From CAZHTF01 sp964535305 (lineage in GTDB: Bacteria; Planctomycetota; Phycisphaerae; UBA1845; Fen-1342), in the NCBI GenBank assembly GCA_964535305.1, contig CAZHTF010000005.1, positions 1 to 64,000 of the forward strand: DNA of 64,000 nt, in the 5' to 3' direction. Positions 1 through 8,630 of the stretch are shown one piece after another; the first letter of the stretch is position 1; each line of letters opens with the position of its first letter. Position numbers and translations under genes: made by a program. The notes under the pieces are model-generated. The model searched no databases, was not told the DNA's origin, and saw nothing but the letters and a program-made list of their open reading frames with translations.

Positions 1-1
1 C

Positions 2-172
2 GTCGGGCCGCTGCGGGGCATCAATCCCGGAGCCCTGCACCGCGCGCGGCTCTATACGGTCGCGACGCTCGACCTGCGCGACGATACCGTACGCTTCTGG
101 CGCGTCGATGACGCCCGTAGCGAGGCCGACCCCCCGCTGGAATGCACGCTGGCGCAGATCCGCGGCGCGTAA
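2..172 (+). CDS. C-terminal end of a possible calcineurin-like phosphoesterase (partial)
   Basis: An open frame enters from the left edge and stops with TAA at 170-172, leaving 56 codons. The visible tail contains INPGALHRAR followed by alternating hydrophobic residues (YTVATLDL...TVRFW). An 'INPGS/A..R.R..T.A.LDL' strand pair is typical of the last strands of YfcE/calcineurin-like metallophosphoesterases, where the asparagine/proline/glycine loop follows the final metal-binding GHTH motif. That motif would lie outside the window, so the assignment rests only on this tail. Codon use matches the neighbours. The next gene begins 37 bases downstream with its own ribosome binding site. Confidence 0.45.
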   Translation, partial: VGPLRGINPGALHRARLYTVATLDLRDDTVRFWRVDDARSEADPPLECTLAQIRGA

Positions 173-209
173 GCCGTCCGCGCCACAGACACTTTCGGGA
201 GAGTAAGGA

Positions 210-974
210 ATGAAGAACGCACTTCGCGCCACGGCGTACGCCGGCCTCTTTCTGGTCGTGATCAGCGGATTCTCGGCCGCGCTCGGTCAAGACAAGCCGC
301 CGCGACCCGAGCAGATCATCGAGCGGCACGTGGAGGCCAGCGGCGGATTGGCCGCACTTGAGAAGATCAAGACACGGGTAGTCACCGCCAAGATCGATCT
401 CTCGGGCAACGCGTCCGGCGAACTGAAGCTGCAATACGGTGCCCCAAACAAGGCTTGCCTGGAGTTGACCCTCGATGAGGGCGTGATCCGCCGCTGGACG
501 GACGGCAAATCGGCCTGGGAGTCGAGCCCAGCCGGCACGCGCGAGCTCGAGGGCGCCGAGGCCGGAGACCTGAAGCGGAATTCGGCTTTGATGCGCTGGG
601 CCGCCTGGAAGAAGTTCTACAAGGACGCCGCCACGATCGGCTCCGACAAGATCGGCGAAGAGCCGTGCTGGAAGGTCAGGCTCACCGCCGAAGACCGCAG
701 CGAGGAGACCTGCTGGTTCTCGAGCGAAACAGGCCTGCTGCGGCGGATCGAGCGGACTCGTAAGAACCCGATGACGCAGGCGGAGGCGCTGATCACCAAC
801 ACGTTTGAAGATTACCGAAGAATCGACGGCGTAATGATCGCGCACAAGACCACGGTAAAGACCGAGCAGTTCACCAATGTACAGACGGCCGAGCGCGTCG
901 AGCACAATGTCGAGCTCCCCGCCGGGCTCTTTGATCCGCCGGCCAAGGCGGAGAAGGAAGAGTCGCCGAAGTAA
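210..974 (+). CDS. Exported LolA/LppX-like protein of unknown function
   Basis: 254 residues. The N-terminus has a positively charged start, a hydrophobic stretch and a likely cleavage after SAALG, so the product is probably exported. The segment after it (EQIIERHVEASGGLAALEKIKT) is the pattern seen at the start of many outer-membrane lipoprotein-sorting-like proteins (LolA/LppX beta-sheet fold): a helix followed by 'GG..A...I.T'. The rest is rich in beta-strand-like alternation (W..GKSAWESSPAG, WFSSETGLLRRIE, FEDYRRIDGVMIAHK), as expected for this fold. The C-terminus is a charged tail. The start is set by a GGGAG-type Shine-Dalgarno site 8-12 bases upstream. No Lol partners are nearby; ligand and role are unknown. 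Confidence 0.75.
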   Translation: MKNALRATAYAGLFLVVISGFSAALGQDKPPRPEQIIERHVEASGGLAALEKIKTRVVTAKIDLSGNASGELKLQYGAPNKACLELTLDEGVIRRWTDGKSAWESSPAGTRELEGAEAGDLKRNSALMRWAAWKKFYKDAATIGSDKIGEEPCWKVRLTAEDRSEETCWFSSETGLLRRIERTRKNPMTQAEALITNTFEDYRRIDGVMIAHKTTVKTEQFTNVQTAERVEHNVELPAGLFDPPAKAEKEESPK

Positions 975-1047
975 GCCGCGTCGCGGTCCGCGGGCGGCGG
1001 CGCCTTCTTTGGACGGTTTTGGCCTGCGCAGCAGCGGCGCGGGCTGG

Positions 1048-2184
1048 CTACGTAAGCACAAGGTCGTCGCGGTGCACGATGGCGCGGACGTAGTCGTAGC
1101 CCAGCAGCGTCCGCAGCTCGCCCGGCCGGCGCCCCATGACGCGGCGGATCTCGTCGGCATCGTACGACACCAGGCCAACTGCGATCGGCTGGCCAGCGCG
1201 ATCGACGATTTCGACCCGCGCCCCCATGCGGAACTGGCCGCGAACATCGATCACGCCGCCGGAGAGCAGGCTCGCGCCGCGTTCGAGCAGCGCGCGGCGC
1301 GCGCCGTCATCGACGACGATGGTGCCCAGCGAACGGGCCCGCACGGCGATCCAGCGCTTGCGCTGAGAGAGCCGCGCCTGGCTCGGGACGAAGCGCGTGC
1401 CGACCGGCTCGCCCGCGACGATCCGCTGCAGGATGCCCTTTTCCAGGCCGTTTGCGATGACGGTTGAGACGCCCGAGCGGCTGGCGAGCCTGGCGGCGGA
1501 GACCTTCGCCTGCATGCCGCCGACGCCGGTGTCGCTGCGGTCGCTGCGCAGGTAGTGTTCGATGTCGGTACCGGCTTCGACGCGCGGCAGCACGCCGCCG
1601 GGCGCATCCGCTGCGAGGATCCCCGGCACGCGGCTGAGCAGCACCAGCAGATCGGCCGAGGCGACGTTGGTCACCAGCGCGGCGAGGTGGTCGTTGTCGC
1701 CGATGACCGCCTCGTGATTGCCGAGGGCGTCGTTTTCGTTAATGACCGGGACCACGCCGCGCTCGAGCAGCTCGCCCAGCGTGTGGCGGGCGCTGAGAAA
1801 GCGGCGGCGGTTCTCGATGTCGTCTGCCGACATGAGCAACTGCGCCACCAGCGTGCGATGGCGTGAAAACAACTTGTCGAGCGTGGCCATCAGGCGATGT
1901 TGACCGATGGCGGCGGCCGCCTGGCGCTGCAGCACCTCGCGCGGCGGACGCTCGAAGCCCAGCGCGCGGAAGCCGGAGGCGACCGCGCCCGAGACCACCA
2001 GGATGATCTCGTGCCCGCGATGTCTGAGGACTGTGACGTCGTAGGCCAGGTCGGCGACAACCTTGGGCTTGAGCCGGCCGCCGCCGGCGATCACGCCGCT
2101 ACCGACTTTCACGACGATGCGCTGCGCGGCGGGTCGGCTGTCGGCGGCGTTGCTGGGAATGGGCGAGCGCGGCTCGCGCGGCAT
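1048..2184 (-). CDS. proB: Glutamate 5-kinase
   Basis: 378 residues, close to the 367 of the E. coli enzyme. It phosphorylates L-glutamate to gamma-glutamyl phosphate, the first step of proline synthesis, in the cytoplasm. The amino acid kinase domain covers roughly residues 20-275, with the opening loop VVKVGSGVI, the glutamate-binding PVINENDAL region and the GVGGMQAKVSAA segment. A PUA domain follows (about 290-365, RGASLLSGGVIDVRG...GLVSYDADEIRRVMG). The gene lies 17 bases downstream of phoH on the same strand and is probably cotranscribed. A GAGGA Shine-Dalgarno site sits 9 bases before the ATG. proA is not in the window. By family knowledge ProB is feedback-inhibited by proline. Confidence 0.96.
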   Translation of the reverse strand: MPREPRSPIPSNAADSRPAAQRIVVKVGSGVIAGGGRLKPKVVADLAYDVTVLRHRGHEIILVVSGAVASGFRALGFERPPREVLQRQAAAAIGQHRLMATLDKLFSRHRTLVAQLLMSADDIENRRRFLSARHTLGELLERGVVPVINENDALGNHEAVIGDNDHLAALVTNVASADLLVLLSRVPGILAADAPGGVLPRVEAGTDIEHYLRSDRSDTGVGGMQAKVSAARLASRSGVSTVIANGLEKGILQRIVAGEPVGTRFVPSQARLSQRKRWIAVRARSLGTIVVDDGARRALLERGASLLSGGVIDVRGQFRMGARVEIVDRAGQPIAVGLVSYDADEIRRVMGRRPGELRTLLGYDYVRAIVHRDDLVLT

Positions 2185-2201
2185 GGCGGCGAATCCTCGT
2201 C

Positions 2202-3503
2202 TTACAGCAGGTTCGCAGCCAGCTCGGCCAGCACGCTGCGCTCACCTTTCTTCAGGTCGACGTGCGCCGCGATCGCCTGGCCGCGGAAGCGGTTAATCAG
2301 ATACGTGAAGCCGTTGCTGACCGCGTCGACATACGGGTTGTCGATCTGATAAGGATCACCGGTCAGGACCACTTTCGCATCCTGACCGATGCGGGTGATG
2401 ACCGTCTTGACTTCGAGCGGCGTGAGGTTTTGAGCTTCGTCGATCACCACGAAGCGGTTCGAGATGCTGCGGCCACGGATGTACGTCAGCGGCTGGATCT
2501 CGATCAAGCCGCTGCGGATCATGCCCTCGGTGTCGGCTTGGCCCTTGATCGGGCCGGCGGTGTGCAACAAATACTCGATCGTGTCGACGATCGGCTTCAT
2601 CCACGGGTCGAGCTTCTGACCGATGTCGCCGGGCAGGTAGCCAATGTCGCGGCCCATTGGGAAGATTGGCCGCGCCACCAGCACCGAACGGAAGCGCTTT
2701 TTCTTGAGCGTGAGGTACAGGCCGGCGGCCATGGCCAGCAGGGTCTTGCCCGTGCCGGCCTTGCCCATCAGCGTGACGAGCTGCACGCGCTCGTCGAGCA
2801 CGGCGTCGATGGCAAAGTATTGCTCCTTATTTCGAGCACGGATGCCAAGCACGCCTGCATCCGCCTCGCGCAAGGCCACCAGGCGCCCGCCGTCAACATC
2901 CACGCGCGCCAGCGCGCTGGACTTCACGCCGTTATCCGAGCGCAGCAGGGCATACTGATTGGGCGTGCCGGGCGTGCCGTTGAGAGAGAGCTCGCCGGTG
3001 GAGACGAAGCGTTCCAGCGCATCGTGCGGGAGCTGCCGTTCGAGGTGGGCCCCGTTCAGCTCCGAAAGCGTGACGTGATCCGACTCGTAATCCTCGGCGC
3101 GCAGGCCAGCGGCATCCGCGCGGATACGCAGATTGATGTCCTTGGTGACGATCACGACCGGCGTTTCGGCCTCGGCCCGCTGGATCGCCTGCGCGACGCG
3201 CAGGATCTCGGTGTCGGCGTGTCCGGCATGCTCGCAAAGCACCTGGTCAGGTTCGCAATACACCTTCAATGATCCGCCGCGCTCCAGCGGCACGCCTGCC
3301 GCCAGGCTGCGTTCGCCGCGGAGTGCGTCGAGCAGGCGCACGACGGCTCGCGCACTGTAGCCGCGGTCGGTCATTTCCTTTTTGAAGCGGTCGATCTCGC
3401 GGATGACGCCGACGGGGATAATGACCGTGTTGTCAGCGAAGTGGAAGATCGACTGCGGATCGTGAATGAGAATATTTGCGTCGAGGATATAGTTCTTCCG
3501 CAT
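2202..3503 (-). CDS. PIN-PhoH ATPase (PhoH2 type)
   Basis: 433 residues with two domains. Residues 1-130 form a PIN nuclease-like domain (ILDANILIHD with Asp8, then TDRGYSARAVVRLLD). The PhoH ATPase begins near residue 220, with Walker A GKAGTGKT at 247-254 and Walker B FVVIDEAQNLTP, followed by LTGDPYQIDNPYVD. Proteins of this architecture (PhoH2) have been described as RNA helicase/ribonucleases; the substrate here is not shown. The gene is first in a phoH-proB unit and is divergent from atpC across 152 bases. No Shine-Dalgarno site precedes the ATG. A -10 box lies only 9 bases upstream of it, suggesting a leaderless message. Confidence 0.93.
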   Translation of the reverse strand: MRKNYILDANILIHDPQSIFHFADNTVIIPVGVIREIDRFKKEMTDRGYSARAVVRLLDALRGERSLAAGVPLERGGSLKVYCEPDQVLCEHAGHADTEILRVAQAIQRAEAETPVVIVTKDINLRIRADAAGLRAEDYESDHVTLSELNGAHLERQLPHDALERFVSTGELSLNGTPGTPNQYALLRSDNGVKSSALARVDVDGGRLVALREADAGVLGIRARNKEQYFAIDAVLDERVQLVTLMGKAGTGKTLLAMAAGLYLTLKKKRFRSVLVARPIFPMGRDIGYLPGDIGQKLDPWMKPIVDTIEYLLHTAGPIKGQADTEGMIRSGLIEIQPLTYIRGRSISNRFVVIDEAQNLTPLEVKTVITRIGQDAKVVLTGDPYQIDNPYVDAVSNGFTYLINRFRGQAIAAHVDLKKGERSVLAELAANLL

Positions 3504-3511
3504 GCCCGACC

Positions 3512-3539
3512 ACTATAGCATTGACCATCGCGCGAACAA
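3512..3539 (-). promoter_or_regulatory. Predicted phoH promoter, near-leaderless
   Basis: On the minus strand, TTGTTC (3539-3534) and TATAGT (3517-3512) are separated by 16 bases. Transcription would begin about 7 bases beyond the -10, that is around 3505, only one or two bases before the ATG at 3503. Seen by eye; no transcript data. Confidence 0.5.
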
Positions 3540-3616
3540 GCACGCTGCCGGTTGTGTTAGCGCGGGATTAACGCAGGCAGAGCGCTCGGCCTGAGTCGGT
3601 TGCAGCGCCTGCCGGC

Positions 3617-3646
3617 TTGACGCACCGCGCTGACAGGCCCTAAAAC
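3617..3646 (+). promoter_or_regulatory. Predicted atpC promoter, near-leaderless
   Basis: TTGACG (3617-3622) and TAAAAC (3641-3646) are separated by 18 bases. The -10 is imperfect. The predicted start of transcription is about 3 bases before the ATG at 3656, and no Shine-Dalgarno site is visible. Confidence 0.35.
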
Positions 3647-3655
3647 GGTCGCATC

Positions 3656-4057
3656 ATGGCGAAGACCAGAGAGATTCAGTTGTCGGTGATCACGCCCGAG
3701 CGGCAGGTCGTCTCGGAGAGCGTCCGCGAAGTCGTCATACCGGCACACGACGGCGAGCTGGGCGTATTGGTCGACCGCGCGCCGCTGCTGTGCGAACTGG
3801 GCGTCGGTCACGTGCGCTACCGCGGCACGGACAACCGCACGCAGCGCGTGCACGTCGAAGGCGGCTTCGCGCAGGTGCATGACAACCAGGTGATCGTGCT
3901 GACCTCCGACGCGATGAAAACCAACGAGGCGACCCCAGACGTCATCGCCAGTGCCGAAAAGGCCGCCAATCAGGCCAGCGGCCCGAACGCGCTGGCGGAG
4001 CGGATGGCGGCGGCGCACCGCGCCCGCTCACTCCGCCGACTGCAGCAGAATTCGTGA
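3656..4057 (+). CDS. atpC: F1Fo ATP synthase epsilon subunit, solitary
   Basis: 133 residues, the usual length. Epsilon is the rotor-stalk subunit of F1 that couples and regulates the complex. The N-terminal beta-barrel is clear: IQLSVITPERQVVSE, then VVIPAHDGELGVLVDRAPLLCELGVG. A two-helix C-terminal region follows, rich in Ala and Glu/Arg (ASAEKAANQASG...AERMAAAHRARSLRRLQQ). atpC normally ends an atp operon behind atpD. Here phoH is divergent on the left and an unrelated gene converges on the right, so it is separated from every other atp gene in the window. Confidence 0.93.
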   Translation: MAKTREIQLSVITPERQVVSESVREVVIPAHDGELGVLVDRAPLLCELGVGHVRYRGTDNRTQRVHVEGGFAQVHDNQVIVLTSDAMKTNEATPDVIASAEKAANQASGPNALAERMAAAHRARSLRRLQQNS

Positions 4058-4069
4058 GCTTCGCCGCGA

Positions 4070-4101
4070 GACCGATCTGCAACGAACCGCGCCGATCGGT
4101 C
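4070..4101. terminator. Inverted repeat between convergent atpC and the VIT/VWA gene
   Basis: GACCGATC (4070-4077) pairs with GATCGGTC (4094-4101), giving an 8-bp stem and a 16-base loop, 12 bases after the atpC stop. There is no clear T-tract. It could end transcription from either side; this is inference from position. Confidence 0.35.
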
Positions 4102-4149
4102 TGAAGCGACCCGCTTCCGACCGGACTGAAACGTTCCGCGCCGTCGCGA

Positions 4150-6438
4150 TCAGTGCTTCTCCTCCGGCGCGGTGATCTCCAACACCTGCCCGTTCCAGAC
4201 CAGTAAGACGCGAACATCGATCGCCAGGTACTCGCGCAGCAGCGGCTCGCGCTGCAGCAGCGCGAAATACTCGTCGCTGAAGGCCGCGATTTTGTGCGGC
4301 CGTCGCTTGCCGTCCCATTCCGTGTCGACGAAACGTCCGTCGATCCACGCGAACGCCTTGTCGCGCACGCGGCGAAGCGCGGCGCCGTCGCGCGTCGCGG
4401 CGGCGGTCTCGGCGTCATCCTTGAGAATGTAAGCGTTCTTGCCGAGCGCCAGCTCGCGCGAGGCTTGCGGTGTGCCGAACAGGTTTCCGACGCTCGCTGG
4501 GGCGGCGCGCTGGGCTGAGCGGCGAATGACGGGCGCCGCGGCGCTGGCGAGTGGCCCACGGCGGTCTTCGAGAATCAGCGACGACGTAAAAGGCGTGACA
4601 ATGCCGTGCCGCGTCGCGAGCCGCACGACTTCGTTCTCCAGCTCGCTGCTGCGGCCATGCAGGCGGATCTGATCGACCAGGAACGCGACCTTCCGCTGTG
4701 CCCACAGGCGCGGCAGGAATTCGTTCTCCGTCGTGTGCCGATCGAATTCGGCCTCATAGGTCAGCTCGAGCTCGCGATCCCGCGCCTTACCGCGCAGCTT
4801 CACGGTGTGGCGGCCGGCGGCGTCGTAGCGACCCATGACGACGATGTCGCCGCCCTTGAAGAGGTCCGGCAGAAGCGCCGGGTAGACGTCCGTGGCGCCC
4901 AAGCCTTCGAGCTGCAACGAGAGATCCGCCAGGAGCGGGTGCGCCAGGCGCCCCGCCAGGCCGCTGAGCTTGAGCTCCAGGTCTTCGCCTTCGATGCAGT
5001 AATCGCGCGAGCCACGGTTCATTTCGGCCAGCTTGTCGAGTAGATCGGTGGCGACGTCGTTGCCCACGCCCAGTACATGAAAACGCACGCCGCGGGCGTT
5101 TTTCTCGCGCACCTGCTTCAGAATCCTGGCGGGGTCGGTCTCTTCGATCGTTGGATGACCGTCGGTCATGAAGACAACCAGGTACGGCCTTGCGGCGTCG
5201 CGCGGGTCGTCATCCAGCGCGGTGCGCAGCGCGCGCCAGATGTTCGTCCCGCCATCGGCCTCGAGCTTTTCGGCGAAGCGCAGCGCGTCGTCGCGCACGT
5301 CCGCGTCGGCGGTCACGAGCGCATCGCGGAACGGCCGCACATCGGTGGCGAAAGGGTAGATATTGAAGCGATCGCTGGGCGAGAGGCTGTCGATGCAGAA
5401 TTTCAGCGCTCGCCGCGCCTGGGCGATCTTCTCGCCGCGCATGCTGCCGGAGGTATCGACGACGAAGGCGATGTCTTTGGGGATCGCGTCGTCGGCTGCG
5501 GCTTCGATGCGGGGCGCGAGTCGCAGCAAGAAGTATCCGGGTTCGCCGGGGCGGCGGTGCGTGAGCAGCGAGATGCCGAAGCGCTGGTCCTTTCGCTGGT
5601 AGTAGAGCTGAAAGTCGCGGTCGGGCTGGACCTGGGTTCGTTCGTAGCTGATGCGGGCCTCCAGGTCGCTGGGGCGCGTGACGGCGCATTCGTGCGTCGG
5701 GCTGAAGACGTTCAGCAGCGGCAGCGTGCTCTTGATGCGCACGCTGATGACCAGCTCCCGGATGACCTGGTCGCTCGCGCCGCCGGCCCGCAGCGCGTGC
5801 TGATAGTGGCCGAGCCCGCTTTGCTCGCGCAGCGCATTGGAATACGCCAGCTTGACGTCGATCTGTCCGCCAGCCGGGATTGGGGCGATGCTGGCGCGGA
5901 ACAGGCGCGTGCCGATGAATTCGAGCAGGCCGGGGTCGCGCATGCTGCGGACAATGGACTCGTAGGCATTGCGGGCCTGGTCCTTGTCGAGCACCTCGCC
6001 TCTGAGCGTCTTGCCGTCGACGGTCATGGAGAAGTCGCCGAGCGCCACCTCCTCGGCCAGCGGAAAGACGTACGTGCCTTCGACCGCGGTGGGCAGCGGG
6101 TTCCGCAGCGTCTGGTGCACCTGCGTCACCGCGACGCCGTCCGTGATCTCCACGTAGATGCGCTGACAAATCACATCCAGCGGCGTGCTGGTGATCCGCG
6201 TTGGGAAATGCGGGTGCGGCAGCGGCCGATCGACGACCACCGTGCCCTGCCCGCGAGCGGCGACCGCCGCCAGCAGCAGGAGTGACGACACGGCTAAGGT
6301 CGCCGCGAAGCGGCGTGCGCAGCGCGGCAGCGGCTCGTCGATCGGCGCATGCAACGCGTGAAAACCGAGCGGGGCAGCGATTGAACGGCACGGCGCGTGC
6401 GCGGAAGCGTGCAGGGCGAACAGTCGCAGACGGATCAT
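4150..6438 (-). CDS. VIT domain / von Willebrand factor A protein, exported
   Basis: 762 residues. A long N-terminal stretch ends in a hydrophobic signal segment (AATLAVSSLLLLAAVAARG). The VIT domain (about 75-190) shows ITDGVAVTQVHQTLRNP, EGTYVFPL and MTVDGKTLRGEVLDKDQARNAYE. The von Willebrand A domain (about 320-490) has an intact MIDAS metal site: FVVDTSGSM, then VVFMTDGHPT. The family is exported or surface-located and generally binds ligands or partners through the MIDAS metal ion. The C-terminus continues as VIT/VWA-family sequence (LARLATRHGIVTPFTSSL-type) with no sorting signal I can recognise. An AGGAG Shine-Dalgarno site 6 bases before the ATG supports the long N-terminus. Confidence 0.88.
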   Translation of the reverse strand: MIRLRLFALHASAHAPCRSIAAPLGFHALHAPIDEPLPRCARRFAATLAVSSLLLLAAVAARGQGTVVVDRPLPHPHFPTRITSTPLDVICQRIYVEITDGVAVTQVHQTLRNPLPTAVEGTYVFPLAEEVALGDFSMTVDGKTLRGEVLDKDQARNAYESIVRSMRDPGLLEFIGTRLFRASIAPIPAGGQIDVKLAYSNALREQSGLGHYQHALRAGGASDQVIRELVISVRIKSTLPLLNVFSPTHECAVTRPSDLEARISYERTQVQPDRDFQLYYQRKDQRFGISLLTHRRPGEPGYFLLRLAPRIEAAADDAIPKDIAFVVDTSGSMRGEKIAQARRALKFCIDSLSPSDRFNIYPFATDVRPFRDALVTADADVRDDALRFAEKLEADGGTNIWRALRTALDDDPRDAARPYLVVFMTDGHPTIEETDPARILKQVREKNARGVRFHVLGVGNDVATDLLDKLAEMNRGSRDYCIEGEDLELKLSGLAGRLAHPLLADLSLQLEGLGATDVYPALLPDLFKGGDIVVMGRYDAAGRHTVKLRGKARDRELELTYEAEFDRHTTENEFLPRLWAQRKVAFLVDQIRLHGRSSELENEVVRLATRHGIVTPFTSSLILEDRRGPLASAAAPVIRRSAQRAAPASVGNLFGTPQASRELALGKNAYILKDDAETAAATRDGAALRRVRDKAFAWIDGRFVDTEWDGKRRPHKIAAFSDEYFALLQREPLLREYLAIDVRVLLVWNGQVLEITAPEEKH

Positions 6439-6670
6439 GTTGGGCTCCTGGCGGGTCGCGTGCGACCACGGCTCGCAGGAGTTGGACGCGGCGTGCGCAA
6501 GGCAGTTCCCGGCAGAAATACACGATTTCGCGGCACGTGTCCGCGTCGGGTAAACAGGTCGCGCAACACGCTTTCATCCGCCAGGGCATTTCCGAATTGC
6601 TTTCATTGCGACGCCGCGCGGCGTAGACTGCGTCAGCCGAAATTGCACGCTCCTTTGGGAGGTTTGCACC

Positions 6671-7204
6671 ATGTCTGCCGTTACGACGCCGCTGAATCTG
6701 AAGGCCTGGGTCGACGAGAACCGTCATCTGCTGAAGCCGCCGGTCGGTAACCAGGTGGTCTGGAAAGACCGCGATTTCATTGTGATGATCGTTGGCGGTC
6801 CGAACGCGCGCAAGGATTACCACGTCAACCAGACCGAGGAGTTTTACTACCAAATCGAAGGCGACATCACCGTCCGCATCATCGAGAACGGCACGCCACG
6901 CGATGTCCGCATCCGCCAGGGCGAGATTTTTCTGCTGCCGCCGGGAATTCCGCACTCGCCGCAGCGGCCGGCGGGCACAGTCGGGATGGTGCTGGAGCGG
7001 CAGCGGCCGGCGGGAATGAAAGACCACCTGCGGTTTTACTGCGACAAGTGCGGGGCTGTGGTGCACGAGCCGGAATTCGACATGCAGGACATCGTCGTGC
7101 AGCTTAAGCGCATCATGGAGGACTACTGGAGCCCCTCCAACGCGCCGCTGCGCACCTGCAAGAAGTGCGGCACGGAAATGTCGCCGCCGATGCCGGCGAA
7201 GTAA
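6671..7204 (+). CDS. nbaC: 3-hydroxyanthranilate 3,4-dioxygenase
   Basis: 177 residues, matching bacterial enzymes of this family. It opens the ring of 3-hydroxyanthranilate with O2, giving a semialdehyde that cyclises to quinolinate (NAD synthesis) or enters 2-nitrobenzoate/tryptophan catabolism. The cupin iron ligands are His51, Glu57 and His95 (YHVNQTEEFYYQ and PPGIPHSPQRP). A C-terminal rubredoxin-like metal site is formed by Cys124, Cys127, Cys163 and Cys166. A GGGAGG Shine-Dalgarno site lies 8 bases before the ATG. No other kynurenine-pathway or NAD gene is within the window, so the metabolic role here is not settled. nbaC is the usual bacterial name. Confidence 0.95.
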   Translation: MSAVTTPLNLKAWVDENRHLLKPPVGNQVVWKDRDFIVMIVGGPNARKDYHVNQTEEFYYQIEGDITVRIIENGTPRDVRIRQGEIFLLPPGIPHSPQRPAGTVGMVLERQRPAGMKDHLRFYCDKCGAVVHEPEFDMQDIVVQLKRIMEDYWSPSNAPLRTCKKCGTEMSPPMPAK

Positions 7205-7304
7205 CGTCCAGCGGAATCCCGGCGCCGCGCGTAGCGCCAAACGCCGCCTGTCGCGGTCGCGCTCAGATTCTCCGCTTGAAGCGCATGCGCGCCGGCAGGC
7301 GCGA

Positions 7305-8630
7305 TCATCCGCCGACAACGAGCGACTGCAGCGTCTCGAAGAACCGCGGGAAACTCTTGCGAACGCAGCCCGCGTCCGCGATGCACACGCCCGCTCGCGC
7401 CAGCCCGAGCAACGAAAAACTCATCGCCAGGCGATGATCGCCGTACGTCTCGATCCGCGCCGGCACGTGCGCGCGCGGCGGCTCAATCGACAGCCCGTCT
7501 TCGAACACTTCCACGCGCGCGCCGACACGGCGGCACTCGCCCGCCAGGGCCGCCAGCCGGTCGCTCTCCTTAAATTTCAGATGCGCGACCCCGCGGATGC
7601 GCGTCGGTCCGGTCGCCAGCAGCGCCAGCGCCGCGAGTGTGGGCGCCTGGTCCGGCAGGTCGCAGAGGTTTTCATCCACCCCGCGCAGCGCCGCGTGCGG
7701 CGCTGCGGCGACCTCGATCGCGCTCGCCGAGCGCTTCACGCTGCAGCCCATTCGCTGCAGCACATCCAAGAAGCGCACATCGCCCTGCATGCTCTCGGGG
7801 CTCAGCCGCTCGACGCGCACGCGTCCGCCGCTGGCCGCCGCCGCGGCCCACAGGTAGCACGCGCCAGACGCATCTGGCTCGACGTCAATCTCGCGCCCCG
7901 CGTAGCGCTGCCAGGCCGGCACGACGAAGCGTCCCCCGTCGGAGCTGAGCACATCTGCACCGAATTGCGCCATGCAGGCGACGGTCATCGCGACGTACGG
8001 CCGGCTGACCGGGTTGGCCCCGACCTCGATCAGCACATCCTGCCGCGCGTATGGCGCGGCCATCAGGATCGCGCTGAGAAACTGGCTGGAAAACGAGCTA
8101 TCCAGTTCGATCGCGCCGCCGCGCAGCCCGCGGCCGTTGACCAGCAGCGGGGGATAGCCGGGTGCGCCGGTGTACTCGATCTGTGCCCCCAGCTCATTTA
8201 GAGCCTCGACCAGCGGCCCGATCGGTCGCTCGTGCATCCGCGCGGCGCCCTGAATGTGCGTGGTCGCCTGGCCGAGCGCCGCCAGCGCGGTGCAGAAACG
8301 CATCGCAGTGCCGGCCTCGCCAATATCCAGCAGCGCGTCGCGCAGCAAACGCCCGCCGCTGCCTTCGATTGTCAGCGTCGCGGCCTGCGGGTCGCGTCGC
8401 GCGTCGACCCCAAGCGCCTGAATCGCGGCGATCATCCGCCCGACGTCGTCCGCTTCCGGCACGCCCGTCAGCCGGCTGCGGCCGTCCGCCAGCGCGGCGC
8501 ACATGAGCAACCGGTTCGCGATGCTCTTCGAACCCGGCGGCGTCAGCGACCCGTGCAGCGGGCCGCGCGGATGAACAAGCACGTCTGACCCGACGCGCTC
8601 GAACAGCGGCATGCCGGCTGCCGGCGTCAT
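7305..8630 (-). CDS. aroA: 3-phosphoshikimate 1-carboxyvinyltransferase (EPSP synthase)
   Basis: 441 residues. It joins shikimate 3-phosphate and phosphoenolpyruvate in the common aromatic amino acid pathway. The PEP-binding loop PPGSKSIANRLLMCAALADG is near residues 31-50. GEAGTAMRF, LDSSFSSQFLSAILMAAPYA, the KFKESDRL signature and TYGDHRLAMSFSLLGL are all present. In the loop following GEAGTAMRF the residue before the next helix is Cys/Thr, as in many class I enzymes. The ATG overlaps the stop of the upstream regulator gene as ATGA, so it is translationally coupled and last in a four-gene operon. Confidence 0.96.
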   Translation of the reverse strand: MTPAAGMPLFERVGSDVLVHPRGPLHGSLTPPGSKSIANRLLMCAALADGRSRLTGVPEADDVGRMIAAIQALGVDARRDPQAATLTIEGSGGRLLRDALLDIGEAGTAMRFCTALAALGQATTHIQGAARMHERPIGPLVEALNELGAQIEYTGAPGYPPLLVNGRGLRGGAIELDSSFSSQFLSAILMAAPYARQDVLIEVGANPVSRPYVAMTVACMAQFGADVLSSDGGRFVVPAWQRYAGREIDVEPDASGACYLWAAAAASGGRVRVERLSPESMQGDVRFLDVLQRMGCSVKRSASAIEVAAAPHAALRGVDENLCDLPDQAPTLAALALLATGPTRIRGVAHLKFKESDRLAALAGECRRVGARVEVFEDGLSIEPPRAHVPARIETYGDHRLAMSFSLLGLARAGVCIADAGCVRKSFPRFFETLQSLVVGG

